IMG/VR virus record: IMGVR_UViG_3300005513_000301
Span: 1-29,351 of that record
Length of the DNA stretch: 29,351 bases
Reading direction: 5' to 3' (one strand)
DNA from: a virus
Shown: piece after piece, positions 1-8,623 of the stretch
Position numbering within the stretch: the stretch's first letter is position 1
How the letters are laid out: the number at the start of each line of letters is the position of its first letter
Notes under the pieces: model-generated
Database searches by the model: none
Told to the model about the DNA's origin: nothing
The model's input: the letters and a program-made list of their open reading frames with translations, nothing else
Translations under genes and position numbers: made by a program

Positions 1-273
1 TATGCCGCGAACGGCTCGGGCACCGGCAACACCCTCGGCATCGGCGTGTCGAACGACTTCGGCATTCCCAGCTGCCCGGGCGTGGTCGACTTCGCGATCG
101 TCAAGGCGACCAAGATCACTAAGGTGCTCGGCACGTCCAACACCGCGGCGGACGACGTCGCCTCGACGGCGACCGTGGATGCGGTGGCGCGCACCATCGC
201 CCCGACCACGGCGCCCAGTGCCAACGGCCTCGTCGATTTCGAGTTCGTCTACTCCTACAGCTTCGCCGGCTAA
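1..273 (+). CDS. C-terminal end of an unidentified late protein (5' truncated)
   Basis: Frame 1 is open from the first base to a TAA at 271-273, giving about 90 residues of a protein whose start lies outside the window. The visible part is rich in Thr, Ser, Val and Gly, has no long helix, and ends in alternating aromatic residues (FEFVYSYSFAG), as in beta-rich structural proteins. I recognise no domain. It lies 22 bases before the portal gene on the same strand, where a terminase-to-portal gene is expected, so a structural or decoration role is possible but is inference only. A GTG at 46 is an internal codon, not a convincing start, because the frame continues upstream without a stop. Confidence 0.6.
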   Translation, partial: YAANGSGTGNTLGIGVSNDFGIPSCPGVVDFAIVKATKITKVLGTSNTAADDVASTATVDAVARTIAPTTAPSANGLVDFEFVYSYSFAG

Positions 274-295
274 CGCCCTCGGGGGACACTGAGCA

Positions 296-2878
296 ATGGC
301 CCAGCGTGACGCGGGCGGGGTAGTTTCGCCCGTCGATCAGCAGGCCGTGAGCGCGGCTGGCGGCAATGAAGACGCCGGCATCATCACCCACACCGGCGCC
401 GACTGGTTCTCGCCGCTCAACCCTCAGAAGCCCAGCGCTCCGCCAGAGGTGGCGGGGCGTCAACTTGACTTCCCGTCGGGCTACAACCTCACCGTTCAGC
501 CTCGCTCCTATGACGTCGTCAAGTTCGCCGAACTGCGGGCTTTGGCCGACGCCTATGACATCCTTCGGCTCGTAATCGAGACCCGCAAGGACCAGATGGC
601 GCGGCTGGAATGGGCCATCAAGCCGCGCAAGAAGACCAAGGGCAAGCAGGCGGACCAGAAGTCCGATCCGCGTGCCGAGGCGATCGATGCGTTCTTCCGG
701 TTCCCCGACAAGGTCAACGCGTGGGATGCCTGGCTGCGGATGCTGCTCGAGGACATGTTCGTCCTCGATGCGCCGGCGATGTTCGTCCGTCGCACGCGGG
801 CAGGGGACCTCTATGCCCTTGAGCCCATCGATGGGGGCACGATCAAGCGCGTCATCGACGCCTACGGCAGGACGCCGGCGCCGCCGTCGCCTGCCTATCA
901 GCAGGTGCTGAAGGGGCTTCCCGCTGTCGACTACATGACGCCGAACCGGGACATGTTCATGGCCATGCTTGGCCAAGGCGCCGTCGGCAATCGGACGGTC
1001 AACGGCCAGGCGAAGCGCTTTCCGGCCGGCGAACTGATCTATCGGCCGCGCAACATGCGGACCAATCGGGTGTACGGCTACAGCCCGGTCGAGCAGATCA
1101 TCCTCACGGTCAACACCGCTCTGCGCCGCCAGATCTTCACCCTGCAGTATTTCACCGAGGGGAACATTCCAGAGGCGTTCATCGGGGTGCCGGAAAGCTG
1201 GACGCCCGACCACATCAAGAGCTTCCAGGAGTGGTGGGACTCGGTCCTCGAAGGCAATACGGGCGCGCGCCGGCACGCCAAGTTCGTCCCGGGCGGGATG
1301 GACATCAAGGCGACGAAGGAGCCCGAACTGAAGGGCGTCTTCGACGAATGGCTGGCCCGTGTGGTCTGCTACGCCTTTTCGATCAATCCGCAGCCCTTCG
1401 TCTCGATGATGAACCGGGCCACGGCCCAGACCGCCAAGGAGGCCTCGCTAGAGGAAGGCCTCGCCCCGACCCAGCACTGGGTCAAGCAGATGATCGACTT
1501 CGTCATCGCGTCCGAATTCAACGCGCCTGATCTCGAGTTCGAATGGGCCGAAGAGGACGAGACAAACCCGGTCGATCAGGAGACGGTCCTTACCGGCTAC
1601 GCGACCAAAGGCGGCATTACGCTTAACGAACTCCGCGACAAGCTGGGGCTCGAAGCAGACGCCAATCCTGCTGCCAGCACGCTGATGGTGCTCACCCAGA
1701 CCGGCTATGTGCCGATCGACGCCTACGCCGCCCAGATGGAAGCGCAGCAGGCCAACACTGAGGCCACCCTGGCGGCCGCACAGGCCAAGCCGAAGGAAGA
1801 CGCGCCGGAGGGCAAGCCTGCTACTGGCAGCGCCTCCACGGGCCCGAAGAACGGCATCGAGAAGCTGCAGATGCCAACGGACACCAACCGAGCATTGCCG
1901 GTGAGCGTTCTGCAGCCGAAACTATCGAAGCTGAGCTGGGCGTGCGTACAGCATCTGGAGGCCCAAACTCTCGGTGACTTGCTCGACAAGATCAAGGAGC
2001 CGTCAGTCGAAAAGTTTGGCCGTTTTCCGCTGGATGAGATCGAAGGCGAGTTAGCGCGCTACGGGCTATTCGTTCGTCCCGAGAGGCTTGAGAAGGAGGT
2101 AGGCGAAGCAGCCTACGTCCCTTTCACCAAACGGGCGCTGGGGCCGATAGCCTACCCGCGCCGGAACACGCGGCGCGCGGCGAACGCGGCGGCCAGGATC
2201 TGGAACGGGGTCTTCGACCGTCAGGCCAAAGCCGTGGCAAGCGGAATCCGGGCTACGCTGTTCAAGGCATCTGAGGACGATCGCCAGACCGCCGATGGCT
2301 ACGTCGCCAGCCTCGATTTTTCACTAACCTCGTCGGAAAGCGCGGACTTCGCCCAACAGCTGGCCACTGTGGCGAGCGACTCCGGCTCGCTGGCATTCGC
2401 CCAGATCGGCGCGGATCAGGACATGTTCGAGCAGATCAACGATCGGGCTGTGGCCTGGTCGCAGGATCATGCTGCCGACCTGGTGACCTCGGTCAGCGAC
2501 ACGACACGCGAACTGGTGCGCCAGGCGATCGCCGATGGAACGGCCGAAGGGCTGTCGTCGGACGAGATCGCAGAGAGCATTGAGGCGCTCGGCGCCTTCT
2601 CGATGGAGCGTTCGCTGCTGATCGCCAACACCGAGATCGCCAACGCGAACAGCCAGGGCGCGCTGGTCGGCTACAAGGCCGCGGCGGATGCCGGCGTGAC
2701 CGTCAAGAAGGCGTGGCTCCTTGCCGACGAAGATGTCGACGATGAATGCGCCGACAATGCCGACGCTGGCCCGATCGATCTCGATGACGTGTTCCCGAGC
2801 GGGGATGACGCCCCGCTTGCCCATCCGCGGTGCAGGTGCGTGTTGATCCCGGTGGTTGGCGAGGATGGTGAAGAGTGA
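296..2878 (+). CDS. Portal protein fused to Mu gpF-like head morphogenesis domain, with alpha-CTD-like insertion
   Basis: This 860-residue protein should form the dodecameric ring at the capsid vertex through which DNA passes. Residues about 60-480 look like a siphovirus portal core (IETRKDQMARLEW near 100, then long helices ending around VKQMIDFVIASEF). Residues about 640-855 look like the Mu gpF/SPP1 gp7 minor head family: a helical region, then a C-terminal HPRCRC motif with H843, C846 and C848. Portal-MuF fusions are known in other phages. Residues about 534-595 between them resemble the RNA polymerase alpha C-terminal domain, with LSWACVQHLEAQTLGDLL aligning to helix 1 and GRFPLDEIEGEL to the helix-hairpin-helix; base composition looks less GC-rich there. 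The ATG at 296 has only a weak ribosome binding site. The stop overlaps the next gene's GTG by 4 bases. Confidence 0.88.
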   Translation: MAQRDAGGVVSPVDQQAVSAAGGNEDAGIITHTGADWFSPLNPQKPSAPPEVAGRQLDFPSGYNLTVQPRSYDVVKFAELRALADAYDILRLVIETRKDQMARLEWAIKPRKKTKGKQADQKSDPRAEAIDAFFRFPDKVNAWDAWLRMLLEDMFVLDAPAMFVRRTRAGDLYALEPIDGGTIKRVIDAYGRTPAPPSPAYQQVLKGLPAVDYMTPNRDMFMAMLGQGAVGNRTVNGQAKRFPAGELIYRPRNMRTNRVYGYSPVEQIILTVNTALRRQIFTLQYFTEGNIPEAFIGVPESWTPDHIKSFQEWWDSVLEGNTGARRHAKFVPGGMDIKATKEPELKGVFDEWLARVVCYAFSINPQPFVSMMNRATAQTAKEASLEEGLAPTQHWVKQMIDFVIASEFNAPDLEFEWAEEDETNPVDQETVLTGYATKGGITLNELRDKLGLEADANPAASTLMVLTQTGYVPIDAYAAQMEAQQANTEATLAAAQAKPKEDAPEGKPATGSASTGPKNGIEKLQMPTDTNRALPVSVLQPKLSKLSWACVQHLEAQTLGDLLDKIKEPSVEKFGRFPLDEIEGELARYGLFVRPERLEKEVGEAAYVPFTKRALGPIAYPRRNTRRAANAAARIWNGVFDRQAKAVASGIRATLFKASEDDRQTADGYVASLDFSLTSSESADFAQQLATVASDSGSLAFAQIGADQDMFEQINDRAVAWSQDHAADLVTSVSDTTRELVRQAIADGTAEGLSSDEIAESIEALGAFSMERSLLIANTEIANANSQGALVGYKAAADAGVTVKKAWLLADEDVDDECADNADAGPIDLDDVFPSGDDAPLAHPRCRCVLIPVVGEDGEE

Positions 2879-3291
2879 GTTCCCAAATGACGCCGGATAC
2901 GCTCATCGACGATGCGATCTGCCTGAGGCCATCGGCAATGGCCGCTCTGAAAAGTGTCTGCGTGTGGGAATTGAAGGACTTTGCCGAAGTCAGCGCCGCG
3001 CATCTTTTGAGGGTGCCTGGCTTTGGACGCACTTCACTCCAATCGCTACTCAAGCAACTGGCGGAGCTTGGAATTCGCCTCGGCCGAAACCTCACGCAAG
3101 AGCAGGCCAGCGACTCTTGTTATCGCGACATGGTGATCCACTACCAGTCCAAGGTGGCCGGCTATCAATCCGTCGCCGCGGCGGGCGTGTCTGAGCCGGG
3201 GAGCCAGCAGTCGCCGCCGCCTTTTCGCATCACCCTCTCGACCGGTCGCTCCATTGAAGCGTCGGCGGACACGTGGGCGTACCGAGACTGA
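2875..3291 (+). CDS. Small free-standing alpha-CTD-like protein
   Basis: A 138-residue protein starting at GTG 2875 inside the portal stop (GTGA overlap, translational coupling). An in-frame ATG at 2887 is an alternative start. Residues about 9-70 match the fold of the RNA polymerase alpha subunit C-terminal domain: a first helix ending in AALK, then WELKDF, then a VPGFGRTSLQSLL helix-hairpin-helix, then LAELGIRLG. By eye the residues at the E. coli R265 and N268 positions are Ser20 and Ala23, so UP-element DNA binding in the classical way looks unlikely. Residues 75-138 carry no motif I know. It sits between the portal and the protease-scaffold gene, and composition looks less GC-rich than the flanks. 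It could be a head-assembly partner of the portal insertion or a modulator of host transcription. The function is unproven. Confidence 0.72.
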   Translation: MSSQMTPDTLIDDAICLRPSAMAALKSVCVWELKDFAEVSAAHLLRVPGFGRTSLQSLLKQLAELGIRLGRNLTQEQASDSCYRDMVIHYQSKVAGYQSVAAAGVSEPGSQQSPPPFRITLSTGRSIEASADTWAYRD

Positions 3292-3315
3292 TCGGCCCTA
3301 CGCAACTGTTTTCGC

Positions 3316-3320
3316 AAAGG
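3316..3320 (+). promoter_or_regulatory. Ribosome binding site favouring TTG start at 3330
   Basis: AAAGG lies 9 bases before a TTG at 3330. It supports that start over GTG 3273, which would overlap the upstream gene by 19 bases without a purine-rich site, and over ATG 3345. Confidence 0.5.
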
Positions 3321-3329
3321 AAAACGGCT

Positions 3330-5132
3330 TTGACTGACCTTCAGATGTTCATTCCGATCACCAAGGTGGATGCCGCCAAGCGGCTCGTCTACGGCGTCGC
3401 CACGGCCGAGGTGAAGGATCGCTCCGGCGAAATCTGCGACTACGCCGGCACCAAGCCGCTCTACGAGAAGTGGTCCGGCGAAATCGCCAAGGCGTCCGAC
3501 GGCAAGAGCCTGGGCAACCTCCGCGCGATGCACGGCAAGGTCGCGGCCGGCAAGGTCACCGAGATCAACTTCAACGACGATCAGAAGCAGATCGAAATCT
3601 GCGCCAAGGTCGTCGACGATGCCGAGTGGAACAAGGTCGAGGAAGGTGTCTACACCGGCTTCAGCCAGGGCGGCTCCTACGTGAAGCGCTGGAAGGACGA
3701 CGAAGGCCTTCAGCGGTACATCGCCGAGCCGATCGAAGTTTCACTGGTCGACGTCCCTTGCCTCCCCACGGCGACGTTTGAGATGATCAAGGCGGACGGT
3801 GCCGTGGTGCAGAAGGCGTTCGCGACTGTTGCGCCCAAGGTGCCCACCAACGACGAGATCGCGGCCAAGGCGAAGGAACTGGCGAAGGCCGCCGGGGACG
3901 AGACCAAATGGCCAGACCATATCGAGGCGGCCGGCGCCGAACTGGCTAAGGCCGTTGTCGTGGCGCCGAAGGTCGAAGCCGAAAAGGTCTCCGAGCCCGT
4001 CGAGGATCCCCGCTCCGAAGTGGAGCAGGTGTGGAAGTCCAAGGACGGCCAGACGTTCAAGCTCAAGGCCGACGCCGTCAAGCACAACGAGGAGTTGGCC
4101 AAGGTCAGTTCGCCGGCCAAGCCCCTCGACGACGCCACCGCCGCGCTCGCCGCGGCGCTGGGCAAGGCCGACCTGTCGACCGATGGCCGTAAGGAAGAGG
4201 CCAAGGAAGGCGTCGCCATGAAGGACGGCTCCTATCCGATCGACGACAAGAAGAGCCTCGGTGACGCGATCGAGTCCTACGGCCGGGCGAAGAACAAGGC
4301 GGCCACCAAGCGCCACATCATCAAGCGGGCCAAGGCGCTGAAGATGACCGACATGCTGCCCGCCGACTGGCCGGGCAGCACCAAGAAGGACGACGCGGCC
4401 AAGGCAGCCGGTGCGACCGTCGAAAAGGCGATCAGCCTCTATGGCGTCGCCAACCTGGTCCAGCTGCTCGCCGCCATCAGCGATGCCGAGGAAGGCTTCG
4501 AACAGGACACCTATTGGGATTTTGGGGGCGCGATCTCCGCCAGCGACGATCTCAAGACCCGGTTCGGCGCACTGCTGGTGGAATTTGGCGATATCGTTGC
4601 CGAGGCGCTCGACGCGATCCTGTCGAGCACGTCGGACGAGGAATCCGCCGAGGCCATGGAGCGCTATGCGCCCGTGCTCGAGCTGATGAAGGCCGGTGCC
4701 CGTCACAGCAAGACGGACAAGGCGACCCTGCAGGCGGCGCACGACGCGCTGGTGAAGCTGGGCGCCGACTGCGGCATGGACAAATCGGCCGCCCCCGACC
4801 TCTCCAAGGCGGCGGACCTCACGAAGGTCCTCGCCGACAACGCCGACCTGAAGGCGTCAATGGAAAAGGCCATCGGCATGATGGCCGATGCCGGCAAAAC
4901 CATCACCGAGCTGCGCACCGAGGTGGACATGCTGAAGAAGCAGCCACTGCTCGGCGGCCCGGTCCAGCTTCAGGTCGTCAGCAAGGAGGACGAGTCCGTG
5001 ACCGCCGTTCGCAAGGCGGCCGAAACCGGCGACGCCAATGCCGTGGCGGTGGAGCTGATCAAGCAGTCCTTCGGCAATCCGTATCGCGGTCTGCCGGGCC
5101 TCGAAACGAAGCGGGACGTCCCCGCCCAATAG
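3330..5132 (+). CDS. XkdF-like prohead serine protease fused to scaffold
   Basis: About 600 residues from TTG 3330. The N-terminal 160 residues fit the XkdF-like S78-type capsid maturation protease family: AMHGKV with candidate catalytic H68, and GFSQGG with candidate nucleophile S112, followed by IEVSLVDVPCLP. This enzyme class cleaves scaffold and capsid precursors inside the prohead. A lysine/alanine-rich middle follows, with a segment (YPIDDKKSLGDAIESYGRAK, then HIIKRAKAL) that recurs in phage protease-scaffold proteins. The last 150 residues are helical and likely coiled coil (LADNADLKASMEKAIGMM), as expected for a scaffold. It lies directly upstream of the major capsid gene, the usual order. 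The start is the main uncertainty; GTG 3273 and ATG 3345 are alternatives. Confidence 0.85.
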   Translation: MTDLQMFIPITKVDAAKRLVYGVATAEVKDRSGEICDYAGTKPLYEKWSGEIAKASDGKSLGNLRAMHGKVAAGKVTEINFNDDQKQIEICAKVVDDAEWNKVEEGVYTGFSQGGSYVKRWKDDEGLQRYIAEPIEVSLVDVPCLPTATFEMIKADGAVVQKAFATVAPKVPTNDEIAAKAKELAKAAGDETKWPDHIEAAGAELAKAVVVAPKVEAEKVSEPVEDPRSEVEQVWKSKDGQTFKLKADAVKHNEELAKVSSPAKPLDDATAALAAALGKADLSTDGRKEEAKEGVAMKDGSYPIDDKKSLGDAIESYGRAKNKAATKRHIIKRAKALKMTDMLPADWPGSTKKDDAAKAAGATVEKAISLYGVANLVQLLAAISDAEEGFEQDTYWDFGGAISASDDLKTRFGALLVEFGDIVAEALDAILSSTSDEESAEAMERYAPVLELMKAGARHSKTDKATLQAAHDALVKLGADCGMDKSAAPDLSKAADLTKVLADNADLKASMEKAIGMMADAGKTITELRTEVDMLKKQPLLGGPVQLQVVSKEDESVTAVRKAAETGDANAVAVELIKQSFGNPYRGLPGLETKRDVPAQ

Positions 5133-5230
5133 CCACCATTCGGGCCCGGAGACGGTGCCCATGACTTTGCTCGACCGGAGACGGCGACCGCCTCACGCGC
5201 CTTAGGCAAGCGCACCCGTCCTCCCACGCA

Positions 5231-5253
5231 GGCCCCCGTAGCGGGCCCTTTTT
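5231..5253 (+). terminator. Intrinsic terminator before the capsid gene
   Basis: GGCCC (5231-5235) pairs with GGGCC (5243-5247) around a 7-base loop, followed by C and five Ts (5249-5253). It lies 17 bases before the capsid ATG, immediately followed by that gene's CGGAG ribosome binding site. The 98 bases before it (5133-5230) hold no gene. They contain a repeated 10-mer, CCGGAGACGG, near 5145 and 5175, and a small GCG/CGC hairpin near 5200. Confidence 0.65.
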
Positions 5254-5269
5254 CATTCGGAGCAATTCC

Positions 5270-6796
5270 ATGACTGCCCACGATCCCGGGCTTGCCCAGG
5301 CGACCCTGGACGCCTTCCGCAAGGCGTTCGAATCCCCGATGGCCGGCGACCCGATCCTCGCCAAGATGCTCGAGAAGAGCACCTTTGCGCAGAGCGCGTC
5401 GGCGATTTCCGGTCTCACCTATTACGACCTCGAGGCCGGCGCCAAGTTCCTGTACCCGGTCCTGACCCCGCTGCGGAACGTCATTCCGCGCGTTTCCGGC
5501 AAGGGCGGCATTCAGGCCAACTGGCGCGGCGTTACCGGCGTCAACACGTCGGGCATCCGCCTCGGCGTGTCCGGTGGCAACCGCGGCGGCGTGATGGCTG
5601 TCACCACCCAGGACTACACCGCGTCCTATAAGGGCATCGGCCTCGAAGGCAACGTCGACTTCGAGGCGCAGTACGCTGGGCAGGAATTCGACGATATCCG
5701 CGCCATTGCGGCCAAGACGCTGCTCGAAGCCACCATGATCGGCGAGGAGCAGATCATTCTCGGTGGCAACGGCTCGGTCAATCTCGGCACCACGCCAACC
5801 CCGACCGTGGCCGGCGTTGCATCCGGCGGTGCGCTGGCCGACGCCACCTACTCGGTGATCTGTGTCGCGCTCACCCTCGACGGCTACCTCAATGGCTCCG
5901 TCGCCGGCGGTATCCAGGCGCAGATCACCCGCACCAATGCGGATGCGTCGACCGATACCTTTGGCGGCGGTGCCGCGCAGCAGTCTGCCAATGCCACCGC
6001 CACGGTCTCCGGCGGCAGCGGCGCGGGCTCGGTGACTGCCAAGGTTGCGGTGGTCAAAGGCGCCGTCGCCTATGCGTGGTTCTGGGGCTCGGCCGGCTCC
6101 GAAAAGCTCGGCGCGATCACCACGATCAACTCGGTGGTCATCACCGCCGCTGCGGCTGGCACGCAGACCGCGCTGTCGCTCGGCACCACCGACTATTCGT
6201 CCAATGCCCTGGTGTTCGATGGCCTGCTGTCCCTGGCCGCGAAGTCCGGCAGCAACTCCTACTTTGCCTCGCAGCCGGTAGGCACGCTGGGCACCGGCAC
6301 CGCGCTGACGTCCGATGGGGCAGGCGGCATCGTCGAGATCGATACGGCGCTGAAGTCCTTCTGGGACAACTACCGCCTGTCGCCCGACACGATCTGGGTG
6401 AACAGCCAGGAAGCGCTGAACATCTCGAAGAAGATTCTCGCCGGCAGCGCCACTGCCGCGCAGCGCTTCGTCTTCGAGAGCGAGCAGTCGGCCCTCGGCG
6501 GCGGCATCATGGTCCGCACCTACCTCAACCGCTTCTCGATGGCGGGCGGGTCGGTGATCGACATCAAGGTGCATCCCAACATGCCGGCGGGCACGATCCT
6601 GTTCACCACCAACAAGCTGCCTTACCCGCTGTCGAACGTCGGCAACGTGATGCAGATCCGCACCCGCCAGGACTACTACAACATCGCCTGGCCGCTCCGC
6701 TCGCGTAAGTACGAGCAGGGCGTCTACGCCGACGAGGTGCTGCAGCACTATTTCACCCCGTCCCTCGGCATCATCACCAACATCGCCAACGGCTGA
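5270..6796 (+). CDS. Major capsid protein (HK97-like fold, with inserted beta domain)
   Basis: A 508-residue protein starting at ATG 5270 with CGGAG 6-10 bases upstream. Position after the protease-scaffold gene and before the head-tail connector, together with the residue pattern (YPVLTPLRNVIPRV near 65, a long helix containing TLLEATMIGEEQIILGG near 150-165, and a C-terminal block ending in QHYFTPSLGI), identify it as the shell subunit. Residues about 173-310 (starting near VAGVASGG, with VAYAWFWGSAG and SVVIT) look like an immunoglobulin- or fibronectin-like insertion of the surface-exposed kind found in several phage capsid proteins; the core resumes near FWDNYRLSPDTIWVNSQEAL. No separate delta domain is seen, in keeping with the separate scaffold. 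The assignment is by context and pattern, not by a search. Confidence 0.88.
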   Translation: MTAHDPGLAQATLDAFRKAFESPMAGDPILAKMLEKSTFAQSASAISGLTYYDLEAGAKFLYPVLTPLRNVIPRVSGKGGIQANWRGVTGVNTSGIRLGVSGGNRGGVMAVTTQDYTASYKGIGLEGNVDFEAQYAGQEFDDIRAIAAKTLLEATMIGEEQIILGGNGSVNLGTTPTPTVAGVASGGALADATYSVICVALTLDGYLNGSVAGGIQAQITRTNADASTDTFGGGAAQQSANATATVSGGSGAGSVTAKVAVVKGAVAYAWFWGSAGSEKLGAITTINSVVITAAAAGTQTALSLGTTDYSSNALVFDGLLSLAAKSGSNSYFASQPVGTLGTGTALTSDGAGGIVEIDTALKSFWDNYRLSPDTIWVNSQEALNISKKILAGSATAAQRFVFESEQSALGGGIMVRTYLNRFSMAGGSVIDIKVHPNMPAGTILFTTNKLPYPLSNVGNVMQIRTRQDYYNIAWPLRSRKYEQGVYADEVLQHYFTPSLGIITNIANG

Positions 6797-6812
6797 CCTC
6801 GGCCGGCACGAT

Positions 6813-6835
6813 CCGGCGGCGGTCATCGCCGCCGG
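6813..6835 (+). other. Strong hairpin between capsid gene and next gene
   Basis: CCGGCGGCG (6813-6821) and CGCCGCCGG (6827-6835) form a perfect 9-bp stem with a 5-base loop. No T-run follows, so it is not a standard terminator. It may stabilise the abundant capsid mRNA or attenuate read-through. Confidence 0.5.
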
Positions 6836-6863
6836 GCGTCTATCCAACCCACGGAGCTTTCCG

Positions 6864-7316
6864 ATGATCAACCTTTCCGGCCCCGTCGGCGTCACCAGCG
6901 TTTCGGTCGGCGGTTTCGAATATGCCGTGTCCAACGGTCTGGTGTCCGTGAAGCCCGAGCATGTCGCCGCGCTGGCGGACATGGGCTTTTCCGTCGCGCC
7001 CGATCCGGCAGACGATCCCAATTCCGAGCCGAGCGACGATATCGGCACGATGAGCCGCAACGAGCTGTTCGCGTTCATCAAGGCCAAGGGCGTCGCCGTG
7101 GCGCTGCCGATCACCAACGAGCAGCTGCGTGTCGTTGCCCGGGACGCTTCGGCCCCCGCTGCGACCATTGCGCCGGCCGCCGAACCGGCTCCCGCCGCTC
7201 CCGTGGTTCCTCCCGCTCCTGAGCCGGCGCCGGCCCCGGTGGCGCCCGCCGCGCCAGTATCCGCCGCAACACAGGCGGCTCCGGCTGCTGCCGCCCCCGC
7301 GGCGCCCGCCACCTGA
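6864..7316 (+). CDS. Hypothetical protein with proline/alanine-rich tail downstream of capsid
   Basis: A 150-residue protein starting at ATG 6864, preceded by CGGAG at good spacing. Residues 1-48 look like a small beta domain (SVGGFEYAVSNGLVSVKPEHV). Residues about 62-92 form a compact helical segment (MSRNELFAFIKAKGVAVALP), resembling the small helix-extended-helix modules at the ends of some phage head proteins. Residues about 95-150 are almost only Pro, Ala and Val, a likely disordered arm. Its place between the capsid and connector genes suggests a head accessory or decoration protein. I do not recognise a family. Confidence 0.7.
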   Translation: MINLSGPVGVTSVSVGGFEYAVSNGLVSVKPEHVAALADMGFSVAPDPADDPNSEPSDDIGTMSRNELFAFIKAKGVAVALPITNEQLRVVARDASAPAATIAPAAEPAPAAPVVPPAPEPAPAPVAPAAPVSAATQAAPAAAAPAAPAT

Positions 7317-7325
7317 GGCTGACCC

Positions 7326-8141
7326 ATGCCGTCCCCAGCCGACCTCTGCTCGCTCAATGACGCGAAGGCGTGGCTGGGGATCAACAACACCACGAGCGAT
7401 ACGCTCCTCGCCGGGCTGATTACGGCGGTGAGCCGGTCGATCCTCGAATACCTCAACCGCTCGTATCTGCTCCCCATGCAGCGGACGGAGGTCCGGGACG
7501 GCAGCGGCACGCAGCGCATGATGCTGAAGGAGTTTCCGGTCAACTCGATCTCCAGCCTAATGGTCGACGGATCGACCATTGCGGCCTGCTCGAGTCCGCC
7601 GTTCGGCACCGGCTACATCCTTGACGCGGCCGATCCCTATCCGCCGGGCCACATCCAGCGCCTCACCCTGACCAGCCAATATTTCCGGCGCGGGTTCTCG
7701 AACGTGACGGTGGTCTACAGCGCCGGCTACCAGGTGACCGGCGAGGCTTGGACCGTGCCCGGCACTCCGTACCAGGTCACGACCCTGCAGCCCTGGGGAA
7801 ACTGGGGCTCCGACCAAGGCGTCACCTACGCCAACGGCACCGCTCTGGTGAAGGTCGCCAGCGGCCCGGCGGTGGGGCAGTACAGCGTCAGCGCGACCGG
7901 GGTCTACACCTTCGCTGCCGCAGACGCTGGGGCTCCGGTCCTGATCTCCTACGGCTATGTCCCGGCCGACGTCAGGCAAGCCTGCCTTCAGGCGCTGGGC
8001 GACGAGTTCAAGTCGAGGGACCGCATCGGCATCCAGTCCAAGTCGCTCGCGGGGCAGGAAACCATCACCTACACGTCCAACATGCTCACCACCCGGGTGA
8101 AGGCGATGCTGGCGTCCTTCGTGAACGTGACGCCGGTATGA
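7326..8141 (+). CDS. Head-tail connector protein (gp6-like) with extra beta domain
   Basis: A 271-residue protein. The N-terminal part (CSLNDAKAWLGI, then LLAGLITAVSRSILEYLNRS) is typical of gp6-like adaptor proteins, which form a ring under the portal. The family is usually about 100-200 residues, so this one is longer. The extra length includes residues about 143-215, a beta-rich unit (VKVASGPAVGQYSV, then GVYTFAAADAG, then LISYGY) that occurs again in the tail tube protein at 9334. The C-terminal helices (VRQACLQALGDEFKSRDRIG) return to the connector pattern. The stop overlaps the next ATG by 4 bases. Confidence 0.82.
   Translation: MPSPADLCSLNDAKAWLGINNTTSDTLLAGLITAVSRSILEYLNRSYLLPMQRTEVRDGSGTQRMMLKEFPVNSISSLMVDGSTIAACSSPPFGTGYILDAADPYPPGHIQRLTLTSQYFRRGFSNVTVVYSAGYQVTGEAWTVPGTPYQVTTLQPWGNWGSDQGVTYANGTALVKVASGPAVGQYSVSATGVYTFAAADAGAPVLISYGYVPADVRQACLQALGDEFKSRDRIGIQSKSLAGQETITYTSNMLTTRVKAMLASFVNVTPV
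7755..7970 (+). repeat. Copy 1 of a beta domain shared with the tail tube gene
   Basis: This segment of the connector gene encodes VASGP..GQYSV, GVYTFAAADA and LISY in the same order and spacing as copy 2 at 9620-9835. The DNA has diverged, mainly at third codon positions, so the relation is clear at protein level but is not a recent exact duplication. Confidence 0.7.
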
Positions 8142-8623
8142 GCGAGTTCAGCGTCGAGGTCGACGACAGCCGCATCCGCGCCCGCCTGTCGGGCATGTCG
8201 GAGAAGCTGCATTCGGCACTGGTCAGGAAGACCACCGTCCTGCGGCTGCTGCTCGAGGCCAAGGTGGAGCAGAAGCTCTCCGGCGACGTCCTGAACGTCA
8301 GGACGGGCAATCTGCGGCGTTCGATCTTCTCCGATCAGGCGGACACGGCAACCTCGGTCGAGGGCAGGGTCGCTTCGTCGGGCGACGTCAAATACGGCCG
8401 CATCCATGAGTACGGAGGCACCGTCCACATTCCCGAGATCGTGCCGGTGAAGGCAAAAGCGCTTCACTTCGCCACGCCCGGCGGGGACGTGTTCGCCATG
8501 CGCACCAAAGCCCACGACGTCACTATTCCCCAGCGATCGTTCATGCGCTCGTCCCTCGCCGATATGCGCGAGGAAATCGTCTCGGGCTACAAGGAAGCCG
8601 CGCTCAAGGAGGCCGGGCTGTGA
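8138..8623 (+). CDS. HK97 gp10-like tail completion protein
   Basis: A 161-residue protein starting at ATG 8138, overlapping the connector stop (ATGA). The pattern LNVRTGNLRRSIFSD followed about 35 residues later by YGRIHEYGGTV is the signature of the HK97 gp10 family, whose members complete the head-tail joint. Length and position (connector, gp10-like, tail terminator, tail tube) agree with the family. Its stop overlaps the next gene's GTG by 4 bases, so it is translationally coupled on both sides. An upstream extension of the frame to 7748 is a shadow of the connector gene and lacks a ribosome binding site. Confidence 0.85.
   Translation: MSEFSVEVDDSRIRARLSGMSEKLHSALVRKTTVLRLLLEAKVEQKLSGDVLNVRTGNLRRSIFSDQADTATSVEGRVASSGDVKYGRIHEYGGTVHIPEIVPVKAKALHFATPGGDVFAMRTKAHDVTIPQRSFMRSSLADMREEIVSGYKEAALKEAGL

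Noticed and set aside
3273-3329. Longer GTG start for the protease-scaffold gene
   Set aside because: It overlaps the upstream gene without a ribosome binding site; TTG 3330 has AAAGG at suitable spacing.
4970-7609. 879-codon open frame on the minus strand across the capsid gene
   Set aside because: It is antisense to well-supported capsid and scaffold genes, has no recognisable domain, and long antisense frames are expected in high-GC DNA.
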